This document shows positions 17,294 through 24,885 of a stretch of DNA of 64,000 nucleotides, in pieces. The stretch is from contig NZ_JASEEQ010000008.1 in assembly GCF_030019515.1 (NCBI RefSeq), forward strand, positions 162,200-226,199, in the 5' to 3' direction. The stretch's first letter is position 1. Each line of letters begins with the position of its first letter. Origin of the DNA: Nocardioides sp. (GTDB lineage: Bacteria; Actinomycetota; Actinomycetes; Propionibacteriales; Nocardioidaceae). The translations under genes and the position numbers were made by a program. The notes beneath the pieces were generated by a model. The model searched no databases. It saw nothing but the letters and a program-made list of their open reading frames with translations, and was not told the origin of the DNA.

Positions 17294-18223
17294 GTGCCGC
17301 AGCCCGACCGCGAAGAGGTCCGCGTCGAGGTCGACGGCCGGACCCTGACGATCAGCAACCTGCACAAGGTGCTCTACCCCCGCACCGGCACCACCAAGGG
17401 GGAGGTGCTCAACTACTACGCCCAGGTCGCGCCGACGCTGCTGCCGCACCTCGCGGGCCGGTGCGTCACCCGGATCCGCTGGCCGCACGGCGTGCAGGAG
17501 GGCAGCTTCTTCGAGAAGAACGTGCCCGCCGGCACCCCCTCGTGGGTGCGGACCGCGAAGGTGCCCACGACCGGCAGCCGCGCCCGGTCGACCTCCGGCA
17601 GACCGGGGGTAGACACCCTGGTCTTCCCGATCATCGAGGACCTGGCCACCCTCACCTGGCTGGTCAACCTCGCCGCGCTCGAGCTGCACGTGCACCAGTG
17701 GACGGTCGACCGCACCGGTCGCCCGCGCGGCGCGGACCGGGTGGTGATCGACCTCGACCCGGGGGAGCCGGCCGGCCTGCACGAGTGCTGCCAGGTCGCG
17801 CTGATGGTGCGCGAGCGGCTGGCCGAGCGCGGCCTGGCGGCCAAGCCGGTCACCAGCGGCAGCAAGGGCCTGCACCTGTACGCCGACCTGCCGGAGCGGC
17901 TGCCCTCGGAGGACTCCTCGGCGCTGGCCAAGGCGGTCGCCGAGGAGCTCCAGGGGGAGCACCCGGCGCTGGTGACCGCCACGATGACCAAGGCCCGGCG
18001 CGCGGGCAAGGTGTTCCTGGACTGGTCGCAGAATGCCGGCTCGAAGACCACCGTGTCGCCGTACTCGCTGCGGGGCCGGGAGCTGCCGACCGTCGCGACG
18101 CCGCTGGCCTGGGCCGAGGTCGAGGCTGGCGCGGAGGACCCGATGGCGCTGCGCCAGCTCCGCCTCGAGGAGGTCCTCGAGCGCCTCGAGGAGCACGGCG
18201 ACCTGTTCGCAGCCCCCCGCTGA
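17294..18223 (+). CDS. NHEJ primase-polymerase, LigD polymerase-domain type
   Basis: A 309-residue archaeo-eukaryotic primase-fold polymerase that fills gaps at NHEJ ends. The metal-binding motif is VVIDLDPGEP (DxD), followed by TSGSKGLHLY and the third acidic motif KVFLDWSQN. The family-typical opening TISNLHKVLYP is present. GTG 17294 is the start, a single base after the preceding stop codon. Together with the ligase and Ku it rebuilds the functions usually fused in mycobacterial LigD. Confidence 0.92.
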   Translation: MPQPDREEVRVEVDGRTLTISNLHKVLYPRTGTTKGEVLNYYAQVAPTLLPHLAGRCVTRIRWPHGVQEGSFFEKNVPAGTPSWVRTAKVPTTGSRARSTSGRPGVDTLVFPIIEDLATLTWLVNLAALELHVHQWTVDRTGRPRGADRVVIDLDPGEPAGLHECCQVALMVRERLAERGLAAKPVTSGSKGLHLYADLPERLPSEDSSALAKAVAEELQGEHPALVTATMTKARRAGKVFLDWSQNAGSKTTVSPYSLRGRELPTVATPLAWAEVEAGAEDPMALRQLRLEEVLERLEEHGDLFAAPR

Positions 18224-18379
18224 GCAGGCCCGGAAAGGCATCTGCGCAGGTCAGCGGCGGTCTTTCGAGGAAGCCGCTTCTGTTACCGAACGGTGGATCC
18301 TCCGTGGAGATCGTGTTCATCGGGTGTGGACCGGCCCTGCCTACCTTGGCGGTGTAGCACTGGAGCACCAGGGGATGAC

Positions 18380-18901
18380 ATGACCACCACGACCGCTGCC
18401 GCCACGGCCAGGAAGCTCATTCTTCCTGTGGGCAGCGTCGTCGGCGCCGGCTTGCTGGCCATGCTGATGGGGGTCCCCTGGACGAGTGCCGGCGAAGGAG
18501 CCTCCGGGATCCGGTTGCTGGCTGACGACAACCAGGGCGCGACGCTGACCATCAGCAGGATCGAGCCCGGGGAGTCTGTGTCTCGCAGCGTGACCATCCG
18601 CAACTCAGGTGGTACGCCGTCGAGACTCTCCTTCCAGGAGACGGGAGACCCCGCGCCGTTCGCGGACGGGGAGCTGCACCTGGTCATCGACCAGGACGGC
18701 CGAACGCTGTACGACGGCGACTTCGCCGCCATGAGCGACATCGCGCAGGACGTCGGGACCGTCGAGTCCCGTGGGTCCAGCACGTTCACGTTCACGGTGT
18801 CGCTGCCGGACGACGCGCCGTTCGCCAACCAGGGCGAGCCGGCGTCAGCGTCGTACACGTGGGTGAACTCGACCTCTGGATCGTCAGGATCCTTCGGCTG
18901 A
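18380..18901 (+). CDS. TasA/camelysin-like secreted protein
   Basis: A 173-residue exported protein. Residues ~10-38 form a hydrophobic signal segment. The mature part contains LTISRIEPGESVSRSVTIRN followed by LHLVIDQDGRTLYDGDFAAM, resembling the beta-sandwich pattern (LKPGDSV...TLKNTG) of TasA/CalY proteins processed by SipW. An ER-type signal peptidase gene follows, supporting that link. The last residues are Ser/Gly-rich. AGGGG lies a few bases before ATG 18380. TasA assignment is by pattern, not by search. It could be a structural fibre or matrix protein, or simply a SipW substrate. Confidence 0.55.
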   Translation: MTTTTAAATARKLILPVGSVVGAGLLAMLMGVPWTSAGEGASGIRLLADDNQGATLTISRIEPGESVSRSVTIRNSGGTPSRLSFQETGDPAPFADGELHLVIDQDGRTLYDGDFAAMSDIAQDVGTVESRGSSTFTFTVSLPDDAPFANQGEPASASYTWVNSTSGSSGSFG

Positions 18902-18935
18902 GGAGGACCGACCGGAGCTGATCGCCATCGGGAAC

Positions 18936-19093
18936 GACGACGGCCGCCCGCGCACCTGGGGGGCGCGCGGACGGTCGTCGTCAGACCCGGAACCTGGACG
19001 AGTCGTCCGGCGCGCCTGGGGGGAGCGCCGAACGGCTCGGCCGCCCGGAGGAACGTCTGTCCGGCGCTGACGGGGGGAGCGCCGGGCGGACAG
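18936..19093 (+). promoter_or_regulatory. Array of three G-loop hairpins between the TasA-like and signal peptidase genes
   Basis: Three strong stem-loops lie in a row: arms 18936-18953/18965-18982, 18999-19013/19025-19039 and 19057-19068/19078-19093. The first two pair over 15-18 bp with two imperfect positions each. The third has a 12-nt left arm and a 4-nt bulge on the right. All three loops (9-11 nt) carry the same GGGGGG run. Centres are ~60 and ~54 nt apart. This conserved layout suggests a repeated RNA element acting on expression of the downstream peptidase. Confidence 0.6.
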
Positions 19094-19126
19094 CCCTCCC
19101 TGACCGCATCTCGGAGAAATCCGCCC

Positions 19127-19738
19127 ATGGAGATCACGACCTCCCCGCACCGCCCGGCGTCGACGCCGTGGGGGCGCCTGCTCGCGCTCGTGGTCATCCT
19201 CGCGCCCGTCTCGATCCTGGTCCTGCTGCCCATCGGGCTGGGCCTGGACCGCTACGTGATGTCCGGCGACTCGATGGACTCCGGTACGGCGGGCGGCATC
19301 TCGCAGGGCTCGGTCGTCTTCGAGCGCGCGGTCCCGGTGGGTGACCTGCGCGTCGGCGACGTCATCACGTTCCGACCACCGGCCGGCTCCGGCGCCGACG
19401 GCCTGGTGACGCACCGGATCGTGAGCGTCGGACCCGAGGGGATCCGCACCCGGGGCGACGCGGAGCCGGTCCGCGACCCGTGGGTGCTGCACCCGCGGGA
19501 GGCGACGCTGCCCCGGGTCGTCTACACGCTCCCGTGGGTCGGCTACGGCTACCTGGTCATCTTCCACCCGATCTCGCGCCTGCTGATGGTCGGCTCCGCG
19601 GTGCTGCTGGTGCTGCTGATCACCAGTGAGATCCGCGGTCGCCGGGCGGCCTCGATCGCCGCCGGCGAGGATCCCAGCCAGCCGGGCGCGTCGAGCGGCG
19701 GAGGCACCCTCCGCGAGACCGAGGGGAGCGAACGTTGA
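19127..19738 (+). CDS. ER-type (SipW-like, S26B) signal peptidase
   Basis: A 203-residue membrane signal peptidase. One N-terminal membrane helix (residues ~18-45) precedes the catalytic serine in VMSGDSMDSG. VTHRIVSV carries a histidine where the bacterial SPase I family has lysine. Ser/His is the archaeal/eukaryotic-type arrangement seen in SipW of Bacillus. A second helix lies near residue 150 (LLMVGSAVLLVLL), followed by a cytosolic Gly/Ser tail. The likely substrate is the TasA-like protein encoded upstream. The ATG follows a GGAGAAA-type site by 8 nt. Confidence 0.8.
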   Translation: MEITTSPHRPASTPWGRLLALVVILAPVSILVLLPIGLGLDRYVMSGDSMDSGTAGGISQGSVVFERAVPVGDLRVGDVITFRPPAGSGADGLVTHRIVSVGPEGIRTRGDAEPVRDPWVLHPREATLPRVVYTLPWVGYGYLVIFHPISRLLMVGSAVLLVLLITSEIRGRRAASIAAGEDPSQPGASSGGGTLRETEGSER

Positions 19739-19782
19739 GTACCGTCCTCGGGCCGGGCGCCACGGGCCCTATGCTCGCTCCC

Positions 19783-20472
19783 ATGGCGCAACGAGTTCTG
19801 GTGGTGGAGGACGAGGAGGACATCGCGTTCCCCCTCGTCCGAACGCTGGAGCGCGAAGGTTATGACGTCTCGTGGGTGGACAGCGGCCAGAAGGCCCTGG
19901 ACGCGATGGCGACCTCACCCGAGGTCGTGATCCTCGACCTCGGGCTCCCGGACATCGACGGCCTCGAGGTGTGCCGCCGAGCGCGGGAGGCGGGCTTCGA
20001 GGGCGCGATCATGATCGTCACGGCCCGGGCCGGCGAGCTGGACCGGGTGGTCGGGCTCGACTACGGGGCCGACGACTACCTGGCCAAGCCGTTCGGCCTG
20101 GCCGAGCTGCAGGCGCGCGTGCGCGCCCTGTTGCGCCGTACCTCCTCCGCCTCGGCGGCCGAGGATGCGAAGTCCGACGGGCTGCGCATCGACGTGGACG
20201 CCCGGCGGGTCTACGCCGGCGAGGAGGAGGTTCCGCTCACCGGCAAGGAGTTCGAGGTCCTGAACATCCTCGCCGCCAACCGGGACAAGGTCGTCTCCCG
20301 CGGCCGGCTGATGGCCGACGTGTGGGACGAGAACTGGTACGGCTCGACGAAGACGCTCGACGTCACCATCGGACGGCTGCGCCAGAAGCTCGAGAGCGTC
20401 GGCGTGACCGACAGGGTGGTAGCCGTTCGAGGTGTGGGGTTCCGCCTCGAGGGCGGCACCGCCGATGCGTGA
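19783..20472 (+). CDS. OmpR-family response regulator
   Basis: A 229-residue two-component regulator. The receiver domain has the acidic pair VVEDEED, phospho-acceptor D52 (VILDLGLPD) and the conserved lysine in YLAKPFG. The C-terminal winged helix (residues ~135-225) includes PLTGKEFEVLNIL and VAVRGVGFRLE. I chose ATG 19783 because TATGCT ends 7 nt before it; an upstream ATG at 19735 would add an unconserved tail. It overlaps the kinase gene by 8 bp, and lies 44 bp after the signal peptidase gene. Confidence 0.93.
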   Translation: MAQRVLVVEDEEDIAFPLVRTLEREGYDVSWVDSGQKALDAMATSPEVVILDLGLPDIDGLEVCRRAREAGFEGAIMIVTARAGELDRVVGLDYGADDYLAKPFGLAELQARVRALLRRTSSASAAEDAKSDGLRIDVDARRVYAGEEEVPLTGKEFEVLNILAANRDKVVSRGRLMADVWDENWYGSTKTLDVTIGRLRQKLESVGVTDRVVAVRGVGFRLEGGTADA

Positions 20473-21679
20473 ACGCCTCACCCTCGCGTTCGTCGTCCTC
20501 GCCATCGTGCTGCTGCTCGGCGCGGGCGTGGTGCGCACGTTCGTGCTGCGCGACCTGATCCAGGAGCAGGAGGCCGGCCACCTGCGCCAGGAGGTCGAGC
20601 TGATCGGTGCGATCGTCGACGATCGGGAGGCGGCCGGTGGGGCGATCGACGAGCGGTTCCTGACGACGCTGGTCAGCACGGACCGCCGCCTCGAGTACGA
20701 CCCGGACCGCGGCCCGACGGTCGTGGTCCGCGGCCCCGACTACGCCGGAACCGACGACCCCCAGGACGACCTCGCCGCGGTCCTCGCGGTCAGTGGAGCC
20801 CGGGTCACGGTGAGCCAGTCGCCGCAGGTGGCCAGTGACATCGTCGGGCGCGACACCGGGTCGATCGCGGCGCTGTTCGTCCTGATCGCGGTGGTCGCCG
20901 GCATCGCCGGCTTCCTGATCGCCTCCGCGCTCTCCTCGCCGTTCCAGCGGCTGGCCGTCGCGGCCGCGGCTCTCGGCCGCGGCCGGTTCGACCTCGAGCT
21001 GCCGCGTACCCGGATCCCCGAGGCGCGGGCGATCTCGAACGCGCTGCGCGCCAGCGCGCACCAGCTCGAGGACCGGGTGCACCGCGAGCGCGACTTCGCC
21101 GAGCACGCCTCGCACGTGCTGCGCACCCCGCTGACCGGGCTGCGGCTCGAGCTGGAGGACCTCACCCTGCGCGACGACGTGCCGGCCGACGTGCAGGAGT
21201 CGGCGGCGCGCAGCCTGGCCGCGGTCGAGGAGGTCGGCGCGGTCGCCGGCGAGCTGGTCGAGCTGACCCGGCGCGGCAGCCTGGTGGCGGGCTCCGAGCT
21301 GCCGCTGGTCGACCTCGCGACCCAGCTGGCGCAGCGGTGGGCCGACCGGCTCGGCGTCCGCAGCCGCTCGCTGACCGCCGCCGCCGAGGGCGACCTGTCG
21401 CTGACCTACACGCCGGGCCCGGTCGAGCACGTCACCGACCTGCTCCTGGCCGACGTCGTACGCCGCGGTACCGGCTCGGTGCGCATCGTCTTCCACGGCG
21501 AGGAGGGAGGCCACCTGCGGATCCGCGTCGAGTGCGAGGGCCACGGCCGGGAGAGCCACCACGGCGCCGAGCCGCTGGACCGGGTCGCGCAGGTCACCTC
21601 CGTGGTCGAGGCGCTGGGCGGGCGGGTGACCGGCTCGCACCCCGCCGACGGCATCGAGGTGCTGCTGCCGCGGCGCTGA
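20465..21679 (+). CDS. Sensor histidine kinase with degenerate ATP-binding domain
   Basis: A 404-residue membrane kinase. Membrane helices lie at ~5-28 and ~135-160 around a short extracytoplasmic sensor, followed by HAMP and dimerisation domains. The H-box is intact (ASHVLRTPLTG, H217). The region that should hold the ATPase is unusual: where the N-box NxxxNAxxH is expected it reads LLLADVVRRGTG, and no DxGxG G1 box is visible. The C-terminal half may therefore bind ATP poorly or act as a phosphatase/scaffold for the cognate regulator, with which it is translationally coupled. Confidence 0.85.
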   Translation: MRERLTLAFVVLAIVLLLGAGVVRTFVLRDLIQEQEAGHLRQEVELIGAIVDDREAAGGAIDERFLTTLVSTDRRLEYDPDRGPTVVVRGPDYAGTDDPQDDLAAVLAVSGARVTVSQSPQVASDIVGRDTGSIAALFVLIAVVAGIAGFLIASALSSPFQRLAVAAAALGRGRFDLELPRTRIPEARAISNALRASAHQLEDRVHRERDFAEHASHVLRTPLTGLRLELEDLTLRDDVPADVQESAARSLAAVEEVGAVAGELVELTRRGSLVAGSELPLVDLATQLAQRWADRLGVRSRSLTAAAEGDLSLTYTPGPVEHVTDLLLADVVRRGTGSVRIVFHGEEGGHLRIRVECEGHGRESHHGAEPLDRVAQVTSVVEALGGRVTGSHPADGIEVLLPRR

Positions 21680-21706
21680 TCTCCGGTCTGGGTGAGAATG
21701 GCGGCC

Positions 21707-22504
21707 ATGACGACCCGCCCCGTGGAGACCTGGCTGACCGACATGGACGGCGTGCTCGTGCACGAGGAGGTGCCGATCCCGGGCGCCCAGGAGTTCATCG
21801 AGGCGCTCAAGGCCTCGCAGCGGCGGTTCCTGGTGCTGACCAACAACTCGATCTTCACCCCGCGGGACCTGCGCGCCCGGCTGCTCGGCAGCGGCATCGA
21901 CGTACCCGAGGAGGCGATCTGGACCTCGGCGCTGGCCACCGCGCAGTTCCTCGACGACCAGCGCCCACGCGGCACGGCGTACGTCGTCGGCGAGGCGGGC
22001 CTGACCACGGCGCTGCACGACATCGGCTACGTGATGACCGACCGCGACCCTGACTACGTCGTGCTGGGGGAGACCCGCACGTACTCCTTCGAGGCGATCA
22101 CCCGGGCGATCCGCCTGGTCGACGGCGGCGCGCGGTTCATCGCGACCAACCCCGATGCGAGCGGGCCCAGCCAGCAGGGGATGCTGCCGGCCACCGGGTC
22201 CGTCGCGGCGCTGATCAGCACCGCGACCGGGCGGCAGCCGTACTTCATCGGCAAGCCGAACCCGCTGATGATGCGCAGCGCGCTCAACCGGCTCGAGGCG
22301 CACTCCGAGACCACGGTGATGGTCGGGGACCGGATGGACACCGACATCATCAGCGGCCTCGAGGCCGGGCTGCGCACGATCCTGGTGACCACCGGCTCGA
22401 CCCGCCTCGAGCAGGTCTCGACCTTCCCCTACCGGCCCACGCGCGTCGTCGACTCGGTCGCCGACCTCCTGGAGCTCGTCGAGGCCGGCCCCGACGCGGG
22501 CTGA
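21707..22504 (+). CDS. HAD-superfamily phosphatase, NagD-like
   Basis: A 265-residue HAD hydrolase of the class IIA (NagD/PNPase-like) group. Motif I is WLTDMDGVLV (nucleophile and general-acid aspartates), motif II VLTNNS, a cap domain lies between ~70 and 180, motif III is the lysine in FIGKPNP, and motif IV MVGDRMDTDI. It dephosphorylates a small metabolite such as a nucleotide or sugar phosphate; the substrate is not deducible. The start at ATG 21707 follows a GAGAAT-type -10 box by a few bases. Confidence 0.88.
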   Translation: MTTRPVETWLTDMDGVLVHEEVPIPGAQEFIEALKASQRRFLVLTNNSIFTPRDLRARLLGSGIDVPEEAIWTSALATAQFLDDQRPRGTAYVVGEAGLTTALHDIGYVMTDRDPDYVVLGETRTYSFEAITRAIRLVDGGARFIATNPDASGPSQQGMLPATGSVAALISTATGRQPYFIGKPNPLMMRSALNRLEAHSETTVMVGDRMDTDIISGLEAGLRTILVTTGSTRLEQVSTFPYRPTRVVDSVADLLELVEAGPDAG

Positions 22505-22529
22505 GGTCGGCCCGGGCCGGAGGGTGCCC

Positions 22530-22643
22530 GCCGCTGCCGCCGCCCGGGCCGGCACGGCGGTGCTGGTGGCCACTCACGGTCGGCGGGTCAGGGAGGTCGC
22601 GGACCGCGTCGTACGCCTCGACGAGGGCCGCGTCGTCGTGTGA
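22530..22643 (+). pseudogene. ABC transporter ATPase, C-terminal remnant
   Basis: An open stretch without a start, ending at TGA 22643, reads AVLVATHGRRVREVADRVVRLDEGRVVV. That is the H-loop and final strand of an ABC ATPase of the FtsE/LolD kind, where the histidine of ATH is the switch residue. Nothing resembling the rest of the domain is found upstream, so this is the surviving tail of a deleted gene. Confidence 0.65.
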
Positions 22644-22781
22644 CGTTCGTCCAACCCGGCGGCGGATCCACGCGGGCGGTGTGGTGTGCGCCACGGCCCG
22701 CACCGGCCGCCGAGTCGTGGTCCGGTCGGATCGGTGGCTACCGTCCCCGACCGTTCGCATCACGCACCACCGGTCGTGGCT

Positions 22782-22945
22782 ACGCCGAGTCCTGCCCGTC
22801 CGCGACCGGTCATCGACATCCGGGGCAGGAGTGGGGGAACCACCTTCGCGGTCCGAGCCGGACCGCTCGGGGTGAAGCCACCAGCCGGTGGCCGGGCACC
22901 TTCCACGCCCGAACCCGACAGCTCACCTCACAGGCGTGGGAAGGG
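22782..22945 (+). promoter_or_regulatory. c-di-AMP riboswitch (ydaO/yuaA type), predicted
   Basis: The leader carries the ordered signature of actinobacterial ydaO riboswitches: a first hairpin with 8-bp arms (22790-22797/22823-22830), then GGGGGAACC, GGGGTGAAGCC, a GGGC stem, CCGAACCCGACAGCTCACCT and CAGGCGT, ending with AAGGGAACC. ACGCC at 22782-22786 can pair with GGCGT at 22933-22937 to close the element. In related bacteria this RNA binds c-di-AMP and turns off wall-hydrolase and ion-transport genes. A TACCGT box at 22739-22744 could be the promoter. Confidence 0.8.
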
Positions 22946-22955
22946 AACCACGCAC

Positions 22956-23189
22956 ATGACGCTCATCCTGCGCGCGATCGCGAGCGCCGCCCTCGTCGTG
23001 GGGCTGCTGACCACGGCGCCCGCCGTCCCCGACGCGCACGGCGCGACCGCGGCACGAGAGACCAAGCACCGGACCGCCCGCAAGGCGACCGTCCGCAAGG
23101 ACGACGAGCGCGGCCGGCACGACCCGTTCGACACCCTGGCCGAGGACCGGGTCGACGACGAGGAAGCCGCTCCCGGCGTCCTCGACTGA
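22956..23189 (+). CDS. Small secreted protein under riboswitch control
   Basis: A 77-residue protein of unknown function. Residues 1-29 form a signal peptide (ILRAIASAALVVGLLTTAPA, cleavage near AHG). The mature part is ~48 residues, very rich in charged residues (RETKHRTARKATVRKDDERG, then an acidic end). It has no cysteines or known domain. It is the only gene directly behind the predicted c-di-AMP riboswitch; such riboswitches in relatives precede resuscitation factors and NlpC/P60 hydrolases. It could be a true small wall protein or the 5' remnant of a longer one. A strong hairpin overlaps its stop codon. Confidence 0.6.
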   Translation: MTLILRAIASAALVVGLLTTAPAVPDAHGATAARETKHRTARKATVRKDDERGRHDPFDTLAEDRVDDEEAAPGVLD

Positions 23190-23206
23190 GCCCCAGCACG
23201 GGGCTC
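23188..23206 (+). terminator. Hairpin at end of the small secreted protein gene
   Basis: GAGCCCC and GGGGCTC form a perfect 7-bp stem with a 5-nt loop, beginning inside the TGA stop. There is no U-tract, as is usual in this GC-rich group. Confidence 0.5.
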
Positions 23207-23321
23207 GGGACCGCGTCCCGGGACTCCGTTCCCGCGGGGGGCTGGGACGGGCCCGCAACCGCCCGCGGACGCGGGACCAACGACCCGGGGCAGCGCACGT
23301 CGCCGCTGCCAGCATGAAGTC

Positions 23322-24875
23322 ATGACCTACGGCGACACCGAGACAGGGGGCGTCGGCGCCACCGGCGCGACCGCCGCACGACGAGAGATCGGGGTCACCG
23401 AGCTGATCCTGCGCGACGCCCACCAGAGCCTGATGGCGACGCGGATGGCGCTCGAGGACATGGTCGACGCCTGTGCCGACATCGACGCGGCGGGCTACTG
23501 GTCCGTCGAGTGCTGGGGCGGTGCGACCTACGACGCCTGCATCCGGTTCCTCAACGAGGACCCCTGGGAGCGGCTGCGCACGTTCCGCCGGTTGATGCCC
23601 AACAGCAAGCTGCAGATGCTGCTGCGCGGGCAGAACCTGCTCGGCTACCGGCACTACGAGGACACGGTCGTCAACAAGTTCGTGGAGAAGTCCGCCGAGA
23701 ACGGCATGGACGTCTACCGGACCTTCGACGCGCTCAACGACGTGCGCAACGTGCGCGAGGCGATCAAGGCCGTGCGCCGCGTCGGCAAGCACGCCCAGGG
23801 CACCATCTGCTACACCGAGAGCCCGCTGCACACCGTGCAGGGGTACGTCGACATGGCCCACGAGCTGATGGAGCTCGGCTGCGACTCGCTGTGCCTCAAG
23901 GACATGGCGGCGCTGCTGCGGCCGCAGCCGGCGTTCGACATCGTCGGGGCGATCAAGGAGTCCCTCGGCCAGGACGTCCGGGTGCACGTGCACTGCCACG
24001 CGACCACCGGCGTGACGCTGGTCAGCCTGATGAAGGCGATCGAGGCGGGCGCCGACGCCGTCGACACCGCGATCTCCTCGGTCTCGATGGGCCCCGGCCA
24101 CAACCCGACCGAGTCGCTGGTCGAGATGCTGCACGGCACGCCGTACGAGACGAGCCTCGACGACGAGCGGCTGCTCAGCATCAAGGACCACTTCGCGGTC
24201 GTCCGCCCCAAGTACACCGAGTTCATGTCCGCGATCACCGGCGTGGAGACCGAGATCTTCAAGAGCCAGATCCCCGGCGGGATGATCTCGAACATGGAGT
24301 CGCAGCTGCGCCAGCAGGGCGCCGGCGACCGGCTCAAGGAGGTCCTCGAGGAGGTGCCGCGGGTCCGCAAGGCCGCCGGCTACCCGCCGCTGGTGACGCC
24401 GTCCAGCCAGATCGTCGGCACCCAGGCCGTGTTCAACGTGCTGATGGGCCCCTACCAGGTGCTCACCGCGGAGTTCGCCGACCTGATGCTCGGCTACTAC
24501 GGCAAGGCGATCGGCCCCCGCGACCCCGAGATCGTCGAGGCCGCCCGGCTGCAGACCAAGAAGGAGCCGATCGAGGTCCGGCCCGCCGACCTGCTCCAAC
24601 CCGAGTGGGAGAAGCTCTGCGCCGAGGCCAACGCGCTCGAGGGCGCCGACGGCACCGACGAGGACGTGCTGACCTACGCGATGTTCCCGGGCGTCGCGCC
24701 GAAGTTCTTCCTCGAGCGGCCCGAGGGTCCCAAGAACGTCGGGAAGGACCCCGCGCAGCAGGCGGCCGAGAAGCTCGCCGAGTCCGCGTCCGGCACCGGC
24801 CCGGTCAAGGGCCCCATCCACTACGCGGTCTCGATGAACGGCCGCAAGCACGACGTCACGGTCGAGCGAGCCTGA
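23322..24875 (+). CDS. Methylmalonyl-CoA carboxyltransferase 5S subunit
   Basis: A 517-residue subunit that moves the carboxyl group between carboxybiotin and pyruvate/oxaloacetate. It closely follows the Propionibacterium 5S protein: LRDAHQSLMATRMA (metal ligand D32), AAGYWSVECWGGATYD, the carbamylated-lysine motif LKDMAALL (K193), VHCHATTGVT (H224 and H226) and GPGHNPTES. A C-terminal conserved carboxylase region follows. All catalytic residues I can recall are present. It is the first gene of a compact operon with the 12S and 1.3S subunits. No clear ribosome binding site is seen; a leaderless start after CAGCAT is possible. Confidence 0.93.
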   Translation: MTYGDTETGGVGATGATAARREIGVTELILRDAHQSLMATRMALEDMVDACADIDAAGYWSVECWGGATYDACIRFLNEDPWERLRTFRRLMPNSKLQMLLRGQNLLGYRHYEDTVVNKFVEKSAENGMDVYRTFDALNDVRNVREAIKAVRRVGKHAQGTICYTESPLHTVQGYVDMAHELMELGCDSLCLKDMAALLRPQPAFDIVGAIKESLGQDVRVHVHCHATTGVTLVSLMKAIEAGADAVDTAISSVSMGPGHNPTESLVEMLHGTPYETSLDDERLLSIKDHFAVVRPKYTEFMSAITGVETEIFKSQIPGGMISNMESQLRQQGAGDRLKEVLEEVPRVRKAAGYPPLVTPSSQIVGTQAVFNVLMGPYQVLTAEFADLMLGYYGKAIGPRDPEIVEAARLQTKKEPIEVRPADLLQPEWEKLCAEANALEGADGTDEDVLTYAMFPGVAPKFFLERPEGPKNVGKDPAQQAAEKLAESASGTGPVKGPIHYAVSMNGRKHDVTVERA

Positions 24876-24885
24876 AGGGAATCCG

